Below are positions 1 through 6,726 of a DNA stretch of 11,140 nt, one piece after another. This stretch comes from a bacterium UBP15_UBA6099. GTDB taxonomy: Bacteria; UBP15; UBA6099. Under the pieces are notes generated by a model. That model did not search any database. It saw nothing but the letters and a program-made list of their open reading frames with translations, and had not been told where the DNA came from. Within the stretch, counting starts at the first letter, position 1. Each line of letters begins with the position of its first letter. The stretch covers positions 89,426 to 100,565 of the forward strand of contig DIWT01000013.1 of assembly GCA_002435745.1 (NCBI GenBank), written 5' to 3'. Position numbers and translations under genes: made by a program.

Positions 1-1
1 G

Positions 2-136
2 GCGGCAACGAAGCAGTTCGCCGCTATGAAAATCGCCCGGTTCGTCGGCTCTATCGACGAATCCGGGTTGAAAGGGATTTTAAGGGAAAACTTTTTCAAA
101 AGTTTTCCCTTAAACGTTGCTTCATTCGGCGGCTGA
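2..136 (+). CDS. C-terminal fragment of an unidentified protein (5' end outside window)
   Basis: The frame starting at base 2 is open from the window edge to TGA at 134-136, giving about 44 residues that include AMKIARFVGSIDESG and end in NVASFGG. Up to about position 75 the third codon positions are strongly G/C, as in the clear genes nearby, which supports real coding. After that the frame runs through the perfect hairpin at 79-114, giving the hydrophobic tail ILRENFFKSFPLN. The fragment converges on the 122-940 gene and their 3' ends overlap by 15 bases. I do not recognise the family. The original gene may have been extended into a repeat element after losing its own stop. The frame starting at base 1 is also open here but has less biased third positions. 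Confidence 0.4.
   Translation, partial: AATKQFAAMKIARFVGSIDESGLKGILRENFFKSFPLNVASFGG
79..114. terminator. 17-bp perfect hairpin, possible bidirectional terminator or repeat element
   Basis: Bases 79-95 pair perfectly with 98-114 around a 2-base centre (realistically a 4-6 base loop). The stem has a GGG/CCC block in its middle and A/T runs on both sides. It lies at the convergent end of two genes, where a bidirectional terminator would be expected. There is no separate U tract beyond the stem, so efficiency is uncertain. Its core AAACTTTT-AAAAGTTT is shared with the hairpin at 7593-7624, so it may be one member of a repeat family. Confidence 0.55.
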
Positions 137-940
137 GAACACCAGAAATTCTTCCTGAAACGCGAGCGCGCCTTTGCTGTTCATTGATTTTATCAGATAG
201 GAATTTCTTCCGGGTTTTCTGTTTTTGACGTTTTTTGTGAAGCCGCATTCCTTCTTGCCTTCGCATCTTTCCACATCGTAGAAAGAGCCGTTTTCAAGAA
301 TCTGAATGAAGTTCATGCCTAAGTCGTCGCGGGCGAATATTGAAATAGTGTAGTCGTTGGAGCCGTTCTTTTTGATGGTCGCGGACATATCCGGGCCTTT
401 GACGGCGGAGGAAAGCTCGCCGGAAATAGCCGGCGGCTGTTTTTCATCGGGTTTTGCGGTTTCAGGGGCGTTCCCGCCCTCTTGCTCTCCCTCGGCCATG
501 ATAGCGGGCGCGAAGCCTTCCATCATCGGCATGGAGGTTATCATGTAAACTTTGGGGTCGCTGTTTTCGACGTTGAGGCGGACGCGCTCGCGCTGCTCGC
601 GCCCGGATTTGTCGCTTGCGACTGCGGTAACGACGCCGCTCGACAGAGAGGCCAAGCTCGCGATGCCCGTCATCCTGCACATCTCAGAGCCGTAACATTC
701 CTTAGCGGCGACAATGGAACTGCCCGAGAGAAGTTCGAGCCTGCGCACGCCCTGCGGGGCCGCCGCGGAGAGCGAAAACCGCATCCCCCCGCTGTCGCAC
801 AGTATGACAAGATTCTTAATAATCGAGGAATCATCTATAAAAACAGACGCTCCCGGCGCTTCGGCGCTCTCAGCCGACGCGAGGGATGCCGCCGCAAAAA
901 AAGCAACCGCCAACACAATCAATAGTCTCTTAATTTTCAT
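122..940 (-). CDS. Secreted protein with two Ig-like repeats, each with a CX5C pair
   Basis: This 272-residue protein begins with a clear Sec signal peptide: basic MKIKR, a hydrophobic core to about residue 20, and cleavage near ASA-ES. The mature part falls into two related beta-rich halves, about 45-125 and 185-270, joined by a Glu/Pro/Lys-rich linker (about 145-180). Each half has the same order of features: a strand, a short LxxG or LENG turn, and a CxGxxxC motif (C82-C88 and C226-C232) that probably forms a disulphide. Each then has a further strand series; the first includes an ASDKSG turn typical of Ig-like domains. The protein is probably extracytoplasmic; binding or scaffolding is inference. 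It is divergent from the GH84 operon, whose second gene also carries an Ig-like segment (ASDEVGNE), so the two may be co-used. No enzyme motif is visible. The start is the only ATG in good position, but no Shine-Dalgarno precedes it. Confidence 0.85.
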   Translation of the reverse strand: MKIKRLLIVLAVAFFAAASLASAESAEAPGASVFIDDSSIIKNLVILCDSGGMRFSLSAAAPQGVRRLELLSGSSIVAAKECYGSEMCRMTGIASLASLSSGVVTAVASDKSGREQRERVRLNVENSDPKVYMITSMPMMEGFAPAIMAEGEQEGGNAPETAKPDEKQPPAISGELSSAVKGPDMSATIKKNGSNDYTISIFARDDLGMNFIQILENGSFYDVERCEGKKECGFTKNVKNRKPGRNSYLIKSMNSKGALAFQEEFLVFSAAE

Positions 941-948
941 GAGAAAAA

Positions 949-977
949 ATAATATACGGACTTTCCATAAAAGTCAA
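949..977 (-). promoter_or_regulatory. Sigma70-type promoter for the Ig-like protein, near-leaderless
   Basis: Read on the minus strand, TTGACT (972-977) is followed after exactly 17 bases by TATTAT (949-954). Both hexamers are 5/6 matches to consensus. The -10 ends only 8 bases before the ATG at 940, so transcription should start within about 0-3 bases of the start codon. No ribosome-binding site exists between them, which fits a leaderless or near-leaderless mRNA. Confidence 0.65.
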
Positions 978-1028
978 AACGCTCTGCCCTGATTTTTCTT
1001 GTTGAAAATCCTAGTCGGGGCAATTTAT

Positions 1029-1163
1029 TTGACACAACGGCTGGCTTCAAATTATCCTGTTGGTTGTCTTTGGGCCGAAGATATCGCTTCTTTCGGCGAA
1101 TCCGAGTTAACACAACAGCGGGTTTCATCGGCAAAGAAACCCCGGCGGGGTAGAGAAATCGAT
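1029..1163 (+). promoter_or_regulatory. Promoter and structured leader of the GH84 operon, with a direct repeat
   Basis: TTGACA at 1029-1034 and TATCCT at 1053-1058, 18 bases apart, form a plausible sigma70 promoter. This predicts a leader of about 100 bases before the ATG at 1164. A 21-base segment starting at the -35 (1029-1049) recurs in direct orientation at 1107-1127 with 17 of 21 bases identical, 78 bases downstream. The leader also contains possible hairpins: GCCGAA/TTCGGC (about 1073-1098) and GGGTTTC/GAAACCC (1120-1126 with 1136-1142). No known riboswitch consensus was recognised. Upstream, 985-1022 forms another imperfect hairpin between the two divergent promoters. The repeats could be operator half-sites, but this is inference. 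Confidence 0.5.
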
Positions 1164-2873
1164 ATGAAAAAAAGAAATCAGAAATCAACAATCATGTCAT
1201 TGGGCGTTGCTCTTGCGCTCGCATTGGCGGCAACTTCAGCGTCAGGCGGAGCGGCGGCGGCGGAATGCGCCATCGACGCCGCGGCTGTAATTTACCCTGC
1301 TCCTCAGCAGGCGTGCCTTACGGGTTGGATATCCGCGCCCGCGTCTTTCGAGATCGACGCAGACGAGAGGCTTGTCGGCTCTCAGGCTCTCGACTACCTC
1401 TCGGAAGCGCTCGGCAAAAAGGGAATCTCCCTGTCTCCGGCAGACGGCGCGGGCCTTATCTCCTTCGAATTCGGCGGCCCGGAGCACGAGACCGCTTTCC
1501 GCCAAGAGGGATACCGCATTGTGGTCTCGGCGGAAGACAGGGTTGAGATAAAGATATCGGCCCGGACGGGCGCGGGATTCTTCTACGCCGCGCTGACCCT
1601 TGACCAGCTTTTCTCCAAAAACGCTTCCGGCCCAGTCATCGCGGCGGGCGAGACGATTGACTTCCCGGCCTTTTCGTACAGAGGCGTGCTCGAAGGCGGC
1701 TACAGCGTGTGGTCGCACGAGAAACGCCTCGCAATCATCGAGTGGACTGGCAAGATGAAAATGAACTCTTTCATATACGCGCCGAAGGAAGGCATGTATT
1801 TCAGGCGCAGGTGGCGCGCTCCCCATCCCGACGAGGAGATGGAGTGGTTCAGGCAGTACGTAGAAGCGAGCGCCCGCAACCATGTGGAATTCGCCTATTC
1901 TCTTTCTCCCGCCATGTCTATGGAGTATTCCGACCCGGCGGAGTTCGAGGTCCTCGCCGCCAAGTACGCCCGGATGCAGGAAATCGGCGTCAGGCGGTTC
2001 GGGATATTCTTCGACGACGTGCTTCCCTACCTTTCGACTCCCGCGGACAGGGCGGCGTACGAGAACATAGCCGAAGCGGAAGTGGAAGTGACGAACAAGC
2101 TGCTCGCCGCGCTGAGGGAGCGCGACCGGGACGTGAAGCTGTTCTTCGTGCCCAACCAGTACTGGGGCTGGACGCCGACGGACTACATGCGCATTGTGCG
2201 CGAAAAGCTGCACCCGGACATCGACATCGGCTGGACGGGCCGCGACATTGTGTCGAACTCCATACCCGCCGACGACGTAAGAGATTTCATCAAGCTGGTC
2301 GGGCGTCCGCCCGCCATCGGCGACAACTGGTCGCCCCTCGGCCCGGTCGAACGGCGAGACCCCGACATCTACAAACTGACTTCAAGCTATCTGAACAATC
2401 CCTACGGGTTCGCCGACGACTCCCGCGCCAAGATGTCTCGCTTCGTCGATTCCACAGTCGCGGACTACGGCTGGAACCCGGAAGCATACGACCCGGCAAG
2501 GTCGATACGCCGCGCGTCGGAAATAATCGCGGGAGGACAGCCGGCGGGAGACGCGCTTCTGCTGGCCCTGCTGATAAAGGGAGAGAAGGTTTCTCCGGCT
2601 AACATCGCCGAAATCCCCGCTCTGCTCGAATCGCTGTCCGACGCCTCGAAAGCCGCCGGCGCCGCGGCGAGCCTGCGCGAGTTGCTTGACAGCTATTCAT
2701 CCGCGCTCCCGGCGGCCGCTCTCACCCCCATGCTTGCGGCGGAAGTCGCCCCGGCGCTTGAAAAAGGGCTGGCCGCATTCTCACGCGCGTCCGCCGCTCT
2801 CGTTTCAATGTCTCTCCCGGCGGACTCCGCGGGCATAGACGACATCAAAAAAATCCTCGGACTGAAAAAATGA
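1164..2873 (+). CDS. Secreted GH84-type beta-N-acetylglucosaminidase with altered sugar-binding loop
   Basis: The 569-residue protein has a signal peptide (about 1-33, ending SGGAAAA). An N-terminal GH20b-like alpha/beta domain (about 40-165) precedes a GH84 barrel (about 170-450) and an Ala-rich helical C-terminus. Family GH84 releases terminal beta-linked GlcNAc by substrate-assisted catalysis. Visible landmarks are RGVLEGGY (173-180), KMNSFIYAPK with the sugar-contact Lys at 208, the catalytic Asp pair D284-D285 in FFDD, Y333 in VPNQY, WTGRDIVS (357-364) and NPYG (412-415). Two departures are clear. The usual EGFYGxPW is EGGYSVW. The segment that normally reads WWN/WDN-P-V-x-D and continues about nine residues to LGP is here only GDNWSPLGP (386-394), so the Asp that holds sugar O4/O6 is missing. 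Specificity may therefore differ. The ATG at 1164 is chosen because it starts the signal peptide; the frame stays open upstream to a TTG at 999, which would bury it. Shine-Dalgarno is weak. The stop overlaps the next gene by ATGA. Confidence 0.9.
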   Translation: MKKRNQKSTIMSLGVALALALAATSASGGAAAAECAIDAAAVIYPAPQQACLTGWISAPASFEIDADERLVGSQALDYLSEALGKKGISLSPADGAGLISFEFGGPEHETAFRQEGYRIVVSAEDRVEIKISARTGAGFFYAALTLDQLFSKNASGPVIAAGETIDFPAFSYRGVLEGGYSVWSHEKRLAIIEWTGKMKMNSFIYAPKEGMYFRRRWRAPHPDEEMEWFRQYVEASARNHVEFAYSLSPAMSMEYSDPAEFEVLAAKYARMQEIGVRRFGIFFDDVLPYLSTPADRAAYENIAEAEVEVTNKLLAALRERDRDVKLFFVPNQYWGWTPTDYMRIVREKLHPDIDIGWTGRDIVSNSIPADDVRDFIKLVGRPPAIGDNWSPLGPVERRDPDIYKLTSSYLNNPYGFADDSRAKMSRFVDSTVADYGWNPEAYDPARSIRRASEIIAGGQPAGDALLLALLIKGEKVSPANIAEIPALLESLSDASKAAGAAASLRELLDSYSSALPAAALTPMLAAEVAPALEKGLAAFSRASAALVSMSLPADSAGIDDIKKILGLKK

Positions 2874-3826
2874 AAAAACTGACGAAAACAATCATGTCCG
2901 CCGTTGCGGCGGCGGCTCTGACAGCCTCGGCGGCCTGCGCCCAGCAGATGCCCGACTCCATCTTCAACAACATCCCTCACGCGTTCGGGAACAACCTTCA
3001 GGACGTCCCGCCGGACATCCTTGAAGTCTCGCTTGCTCCCGGAGCCGCTCCCGGCTCGGCGGTCATATCCGCCAAGATATGGGTCGACCCGGAGATCAGC
3101 AAGTTCAAAGTCAAATCCGCGCGGGTGTTCGCTATCCGCGCGGGCGGCGAACTGAAACCGGCGGACATCCCGATGTCTCCCGACCCCGCAAGGCCGCTTT
3201 GGTGGACCGCTGTCGCAGATTCCATCCCGGCGGGCGAGGCCGAATTCTTCATCCGCGCGTCCGACGAGGTCGGCAACGAGGTCATACAGCTTCCCAAACT
3301 CGATGACTTCCGCCCCGCCCTCCTGACCCCGATAACCGCCGACGGCGAGGATAATGATATTCCCGCATCGCTGGACATCTTGGGCGCGGAGGCCGGACAC
3401 GACGGCTCCTCTCTGATGGTTTGCGGTGAGACCCGCGCCGTCTTCCAGTCGTTCACCAACATCGGAGCCGCCGCGCTAATCGTCGGTTATATTCCCGACG
3501 ACGTTCGCTTCAGGCCCAGCAGAAGCTCCATCGACAACACTTCCGGGTTCATGGCGCACCTGCCCGCGCTCAACCTCAGCGGGCTTTACACTCTGGACAA
3601 GCTGGCCAACGATGGCGCAGCCGCAGGAGAAGCGGAAGTAAAGATCGCCGGACGCAGAATCTGCATGACCGCCGCCATTGACAAGCTGACGCCCAAGCCC
3701 GAACGCGGATTGAAGATATACTGCGGAACCGGCGGCATCGCCCCTTCCAACCGAGACCTCACTCTCGCCGATTCAACTCCTTACGCCATACTATATTTCG
3801 GCGGGTCCGTTTTCGGCGTCAGGTGA
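2870..3826 (+). CDS. Secreted protein with Ig-like segment, translationally coupled to GH84 gene
   Basis: This 318-residue protein starts at an ATG that overlaps the preceding stop (ATGA), so translation is probably coupled. Residues 1-25 are a signal peptide (MKKLTK, then an Ala-rich core, cleavage near ACAQQ). C23 is not in a proper lipobox (the -3 residue is Ser), so I do not call a lipoprotein. Residues about 49-145 look like one Ig-like or FnIII-like beta sandwich: alternating hydrophobic strands, a WWTAVAD strand and the turn ASDEVGNE. Residues about 165-318 form a second beta-rich region with three cysteines (C185, C265, C285), the last in IYCGTGG, and a glycine-rich end. I do not recognise that part. 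Coupling to an exported glycosidase suggests a partner role such as substrate binding or surface anchoring, but no function is demonstrable. Confidence 0.85.
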   Translation: MKKLTKTIMSAVAAAALTASAACAQQMPDSIFNNIPHAFGNNLQDVPPDILEVSLAPGAAPGSAVISAKIWVDPEISKFKVKSARVFAIRAGGELKPADIPMSPDPARPLWWTAVADSIPAGEAEFFIRASDEVGNEVIQLPKLDDFRPALLTPITADGEDNDIPASLDILGAEAGHDGSSLMVCGETRAVFQSFTNIGAAALIVGYIPDDVRFRPSRSSIDNTSGFMAHLPALNLSGLYTLDKLANDGAAAGEAEVKIAGRRICMTAAIDKLTPKPERGLKIYCGTGGIAPSNRDLTLADSTPYAILYFGGSVFGVR

Positions 3827-3911
3827 ATCCTCGGCGGAGGCGTTGTCGTTTTGCGGAAAAGTTCATAAACTTATGTGCGCCGGGAAACGCTCTCCGGCGG
3901 GAGGCCCGATA

Positions 3912-4235
3912 ATGAAATCCGCTCTCGAACTGGCTCTCGAAAAAACTAAGGACATCGTCCCTCAGGACGACCCGACCGAGCTTTCGAAAGAAGCCAAACA
4001 ACAGATACGCGACATAAACAGGGAGTTCGACGCCCTCATTGCGGAGATAGAACTGAAAGTATCCGCCCGGCTGCGAGAGGCCGAGTCCCAGTTCTCTCAG
4101 GAAGAGATACGGCAGCTTCTTCCCGAACTCGAAGCGCAGCTTCAAGGCGAGCGCGACCGCATCAACGCCGAACGCGCCGAAAAAACGGAAGCCGTCCGGA
4201 AAGCGGACCTCGAAAGCAGACAGCCGAAAAGCTGA
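3912..4235 (+). CDS. Small charged helical (coiled-coil) protein, function unknown
   Basis: The ATG at 3912 is preceded 7 bases upstream by a strong GGGAGG Shine-Dalgarno (3899-3904), which favours it over an in-frame TTG at 3843. The product is 107 residues with no signal peptide or membrane segment, so it should be cytoplasmic. It opens with MKSALELALEKTKDI, then is almost all Glu/Lys/Arg/Gln-rich helix (about 25-105) with heptad-like hydrophobic spacing. From memory, short proteins with a similar MKSALExALEKTK opening occur in several bacterial phyla without known function; I could not check this. The gene follows the secreted-protein gene by 85 bases. The gap holds a small hairpin AAGTT-CATA-AACTT (3859-3872) and a CGCCGG/CCGGCG stem (3878-3883 with 3894-3899) whose 3' arm abuts and overlaps the first base of the Shine-Dalgarno. 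It may be co-transcribed with the GH84 operon. Confidence 0.7.
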   Translation: MKSALELALEKTKDIVPQDDPTELSKEAKQQIRDINREFDALIAEIELKVSARLREAESQFSQEEIRQLLPELEAQLQGERDRINAERAEKTEAVRKADLESRQPKS

Positions 4236-4252
4236 AAGCGCGCGTCTATTGC

Positions 4253-5371
4253 CTATCGCTTCTTTCTATTTCTTTGCCGAATCGAACCTCGCTTCTCCCT
4301 CAATTGTTCGATCATCAAACGAGTGTTTTCCGATCTCTCAACTTGTTGTTCGGGAGAAAGTTTTTCGCCGCGCGCTTCTCTCAACCCGTTATCTATCAAA
4401 TCCGAGGCGGTTATGATTGAGCCGTCCAATTTAACGTAGAATCCCGCTTTGTCAAATAACTTTTGTTCAAGCCCAACGGCGGCGTTTTCGAAGCCGGGAT
4501 ATGTTTTGTAAAAAATCCGTTCTTCATCCAGCGCCCGCGCCGCTATTCGCGCTTCTTCTGGGTCGGATGTTTCATAGGCCAACTCCATTTGAAATGGATG
4601 CTCCGCAAAGGGATTCCAACCGCTTTTGATTAGAATGCTTATCGCGGAGAGTTTGATATATATAAACAGAAAATCTAAGAACACCCATATCGCGATAGTG
4701 GCAACCATCTGCTCAGATAGAGGCAGGATTCTCTTGGTCAGCATGCCTATCGCCGTAATAGCCGCGCAAAGGATTATCAAACCGGATGATTTTTTTAAGT
4801 TCTTTAGAAGAAACCTTGGGCCGTCGATGAACCATGCTTTAATATAATAATACTCGCCTACCGGATGGTTTCTCGAAATCACAATCATTGAATCCATGTA
4901 TATGCCCAGCAAATACGCGATACTGAACGGCAACCATATACTGTCTTTGTCGAATACATCAGGGGGAACAGCGCCGCGAAGCCCCGACAACGCCAAAGTC
5001 GCAACATAGGCAGGAAACAGCAGGAACAGCCCGATAATGAAAATGCAGAGCTGCGCGAAAAACATTTGAGGGAAAACTCGCCAGCCGCTCCTGAAAAAAC
5101 CGCGCGCCATAGGCGTATTTGTCATTCGCGCAAACAAAGCGACAAGAATGCAGGCAAGATAAAAAGCTATGAACAAGGACAGCGCCATAGCGACTAAGGA
5201 ATATGAGACCGTTTGTTTTATGCCAAAATATTCCAAGAACGATTTGTTTGAAAGGAATCTTGCCGCAGCGTATAAACACATGTAAACGGCAATGAAAGGC
5301 GCTCCATCTCTTATCGCCTGAAGAGGGCCGCGCTCGATAGACAAGGATTTTTGCGGATATTCGCCGCTCAT
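4253..5371 (-). CDS. Six-helix integral membrane protein, function unknown
   Basis: The 372-residue protein has about six hydrophobic stretches (roughly 20-40, 55-81, 101-128, 145-166, 196-213 and 222-247). A hydrophilic C-terminal part (about 255-372) follows and ends in a strongly basic tail (RQRNRKKR), which suggests a cytoplasmic C-terminus. The ATG at 5371 is preceded 11 bases upstream by AGGAG (5383-5387). No transporter, kinase or protease motif is visible. The C-terminal segment about 262-325 looks like a small mixed alpha/beta domain (ELAYETSDPEEARIAARALD, then a KLFDKAGFYVKLDG strand pair). It converges on the 107-residue gene with a 17-base gap and no obvious terminator. Base composition is clearly more A/T-rich than the flanking operons, which may reflect transfer or relaxed codon bias. 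It has its own promoter, so it is a single-gene unit. Confidence 0.85.
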   Translation of the reverse strand: MSGEYPQKSLSIERGPLQAIRDGAPFIAVYMCLYAAARFLSNKSFLEYFGIKQTVSYSLVAMALSLFIAFYLACILVALFARMTNTPMARGFFRSGWRVFPQMFFAQLCIFIIGLFLLFPAYVATLALSGLRGAVPPDVFDKDSIWLPFSIAYLLGIYMDSMIVISRNHPVGEYYYIKAWFIDGPRFLLKNLKKSSGLIILCAAITAIGMLTKRILPLSEQMVATIAIWVFLDFLFIYIKLSAISILIKSGWNPFAEHPFQMELAYETSDPEEARIAARALDEERIFYKTYPGFENAAVGLEQKLFDKAGFYVKLDGSIITASDLIDNGLREARGEKLSPEQQVERSENTRLMIEQLREKRGSIRQRNRKKR

Positions 5372-5420
5372 TGGATTAGAAGCTCCTGCGTATTTGTCTA
5401 ACTTAAATATTCTAAATACT

Positions 5421-5450
5421 ACACTAGCGCAGAGGTTCTCACATTGTCAA
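5421..5450 (-). promoter_or_regulatory. Candidate promoter for the membrane-protein gene
   Basis: On the minus strand a perfect TTGACA (5445-5450) is followed after 18 bases by TAGTGT (5421-5426), which keeps only the T, A and final T of the -10 consensus. It would give a leader of about 45 bases before the ATG at 5371, containing the AGGAG site. The -35 is strong and the -10 weak, so an activator or a different -10 is possible. Confidence 0.4.
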
Positions 5451-5524
5451 CATGATAAATTTGGGAACGTTCCATAAGCGACGGCGGCTGTATGCGAGCG
5501 CAAAAGGGCTGTCTATGCGGCGCG

Positions 5525-5553
5525 TTTACACGGGGGGCGGGAATTGCTAGAAT
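5525..5553 (+). promoter_or_regulatory. Extended -10 promoter of the pheA-thyA unit
   Basis: TTTACA (5525-5530) and TAGAAT (5548-5553) are separated by exactly 17 bases, and TG at 5545-5546 gives the extended -10 form TGnTAGAAT. Predicted initiation is near 5560, about 70 bases upstream of the pheA ATG. The promoter excludes a TTG start at 5544, which would lie inside the -10 region. No leader peptide rich in Phe codons or attenuator was seen in the 70-base leader. Confidence 0.65.
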
Positions 5554-5630
5554 CTTTGGAAGCCGCGCGCGGAAGCGGACGGGACGGAAACCGGATTGGC
5601 GCGCAACGGGCGGCGCGGCTGGAGGGCCAA

Positions 5631-6686
5631 ATGGGCAAGTCGGATATCAGGCGGCAGATAGACGCCGTCGACGAGAAGATTCTTAAACTGTTGTCTGAGC
5701 GGGCGGAGCTTGCCCTGAAGACGGCCCGGTTCAAGAGAACAAATTACGACCCGGCTAGAGAGAAAAAGATAATCGCGCGTCTGACCGAGCTTAACGAAGG
5801 GCCGCTGGACGAGGCGCGCATCGAGGCGGTCTGGCGCGAGATTCTTTCCTCCTGCCGGGGCCTGCAGAAGCTCCCGACGGTGGCGTTTCTCGGCCCGCGC
5901 GCGACGTTTTCCCACGCCGCCGCTCTGAAAAAATTCGGCTCCAACGTCATCGAACGCCCCTGCGAGGACATCTCGATGGTGTTCGACGACGTCGAAAAGG
6001 GCATGGCCGACTACGGAGTCGTCCCTTTCGAGAACTCGAACGAGGGCGCGGTCAACAACACCCTCGACAGGCTGGCGACGACTCCGCTGGCGGCGGTGGG
6101 CGAGATTTACAGCGAAATCTCCCTCAACCTGATGGCCAAACACGACAACTTCAAGGAAATAAAAAAGATATACACGCACCCGAAGGCTCTGGAACAGTGC
6201 GCCGAATGGCTGAAACGCAACGCGCGCGGCAAAGAGATCGAACAGGTGAGCAGCACGGCGGTCGCGGCGCAGCGGGCCGCTAGGTTCAAGAGCGCGGCGG
6301 CGGTGGCGGGCGAGCTGGCGGCGGATATCTACGGACTTAAAATCATCCGCCCCCGCATCGAGGACCACCGCGACAACAAGACCAGATTCCTCGTCATGGG
6401 CAGGGAAAAGAACCTGCCGTCCGGCGACGACAAGACGTCCGCGCTGTTCTCCGTGCGGCACGAGCCGGGCACTCTGTACCGCGCGCTCAAGTCGTTCGAG
6501 AAACATAACCTGAACCTCACGATGATGCTCTCCCGACCGTCTCCGACGGGCCGCTGGGAATATATGTTCTTCGTCGACTTGGAAGGACACGAGAGCGATG
6601 AAAACGTCAAAGCCGCCCTCAAGGACATGCGGCGCGAGACGATTGTTCTGAAGTCCATCGGGTCTTACCCGAAGGAGAAAGCGTGA
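5631..6686 (+). CDS. pheA: Bifunctional chorismate mutase / prephenate dehydratase
   Basis: The P-protein of phenylalanine synthesis converts chorismate to prephenate and then to phenylpyruvate in the cytoplasm. Of 351 residues, about 5-80 form an AroQ-type chorismate mutase: IRRQIDAVDEKIL, the PAREKKI helix and NEGPLDEARI. Residues about 83-258 are the dehydratase, with FLGPRATFS (86-94), PFENSNEGAV (132-141), THPKALEQC (182-190), SSTAVAA (207-213) and the catalytic-type TRF in DNKTRFLV (248-255). Residues about 270-345 are the ACT regulatory domain with GTLYRAL (280-286) and NLNLTMMLSRP. The usual ESRP phenylalanine-binding motif is LSRP here (300-303), which could change feedback control. 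The ATG at 5631 has GGAGG at 5621-5625. An upstream in-frame TTG at 5544 is rejected because it overlaps the promoter and adds residues absent from the family. The gene lies 40 bases before the thymidylate synthase gene in the same direction. Confidence 0.96.
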   Translation: MGKSDIRRQIDAVDEKILKLLSERAELALKTARFKRTNYDPAREKKIIARLTELNEGPLDEARIEAVWREILSSCRGLQKLPTVAFLGPRATFSHAAALKKFGSNVIERPCEDISMVFDDVEKGMADYGVVPFENSNEGAVNNTLDRLATTPLAAVGEIYSEISLNLMAKHDNFKEIKKIYTHPKALEQCAEWLKRNARGKEIEQVSSTAVAAQRAARFKSAAAVAGELAADIYGLKIIRPRIEDHRDNKTRFLVMGREKNLPSGDDKTSALFSVRHEPGTLYRALKSFEKHNLNLTMMLSRPSPTGRWEYMFFVDLEGHESDENVKAALKDMRRETIVLKSIGSYPKEKA

Positions 6687-6688
6687 CG

Positions 6689-6707
6689 CGCGCGGGAAAA
6701 CCGCGCG
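6689..6707 (+). promoter_or_regulatory. Intercistronic GC hairpin between pheA and thyA
   Basis: CGCGCGG (6689-6695) pairs with CCGCGCG (6701-6707) around a GAAAA loop. It starts two bases after the pheA stop and ends five bases before the GGAGG (6713-6717) of the next gene. No U tract follows, so it is more likely an mRNA stability or processing element, or a modulator of the downstream start, than a terminator. Confidence 0.5.
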
Positions 6708-6726
6708 GGAACGGAGGCGGAAATCA

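Noticed and set aside
999..1163. TTG at 999 as start of the GH84 protein
   Set aside because: It would add 55 residues before an obvious signal peptide and lies upstream of the predicted promoter.
1059..1163. A riboswitch in the GH84 leader
   Set aside because: Small hairpins exist but no known aptamer consensus (c-di-GMP, glmS, cobalamin, SAM, TPP) could be matched.
1242..2213. A long minus-strand open frame opposite the GH84 gene
   Set aside because: Arg/His-rich low-complexity translation with no motif; the + strand frame has a clear family match.
2870..2945. Lipoprotein signal in the 318-residue protein (C23)
   Set aside because: The residues before Cys are SAA, without the Leu-type residue of a normal lipobox.
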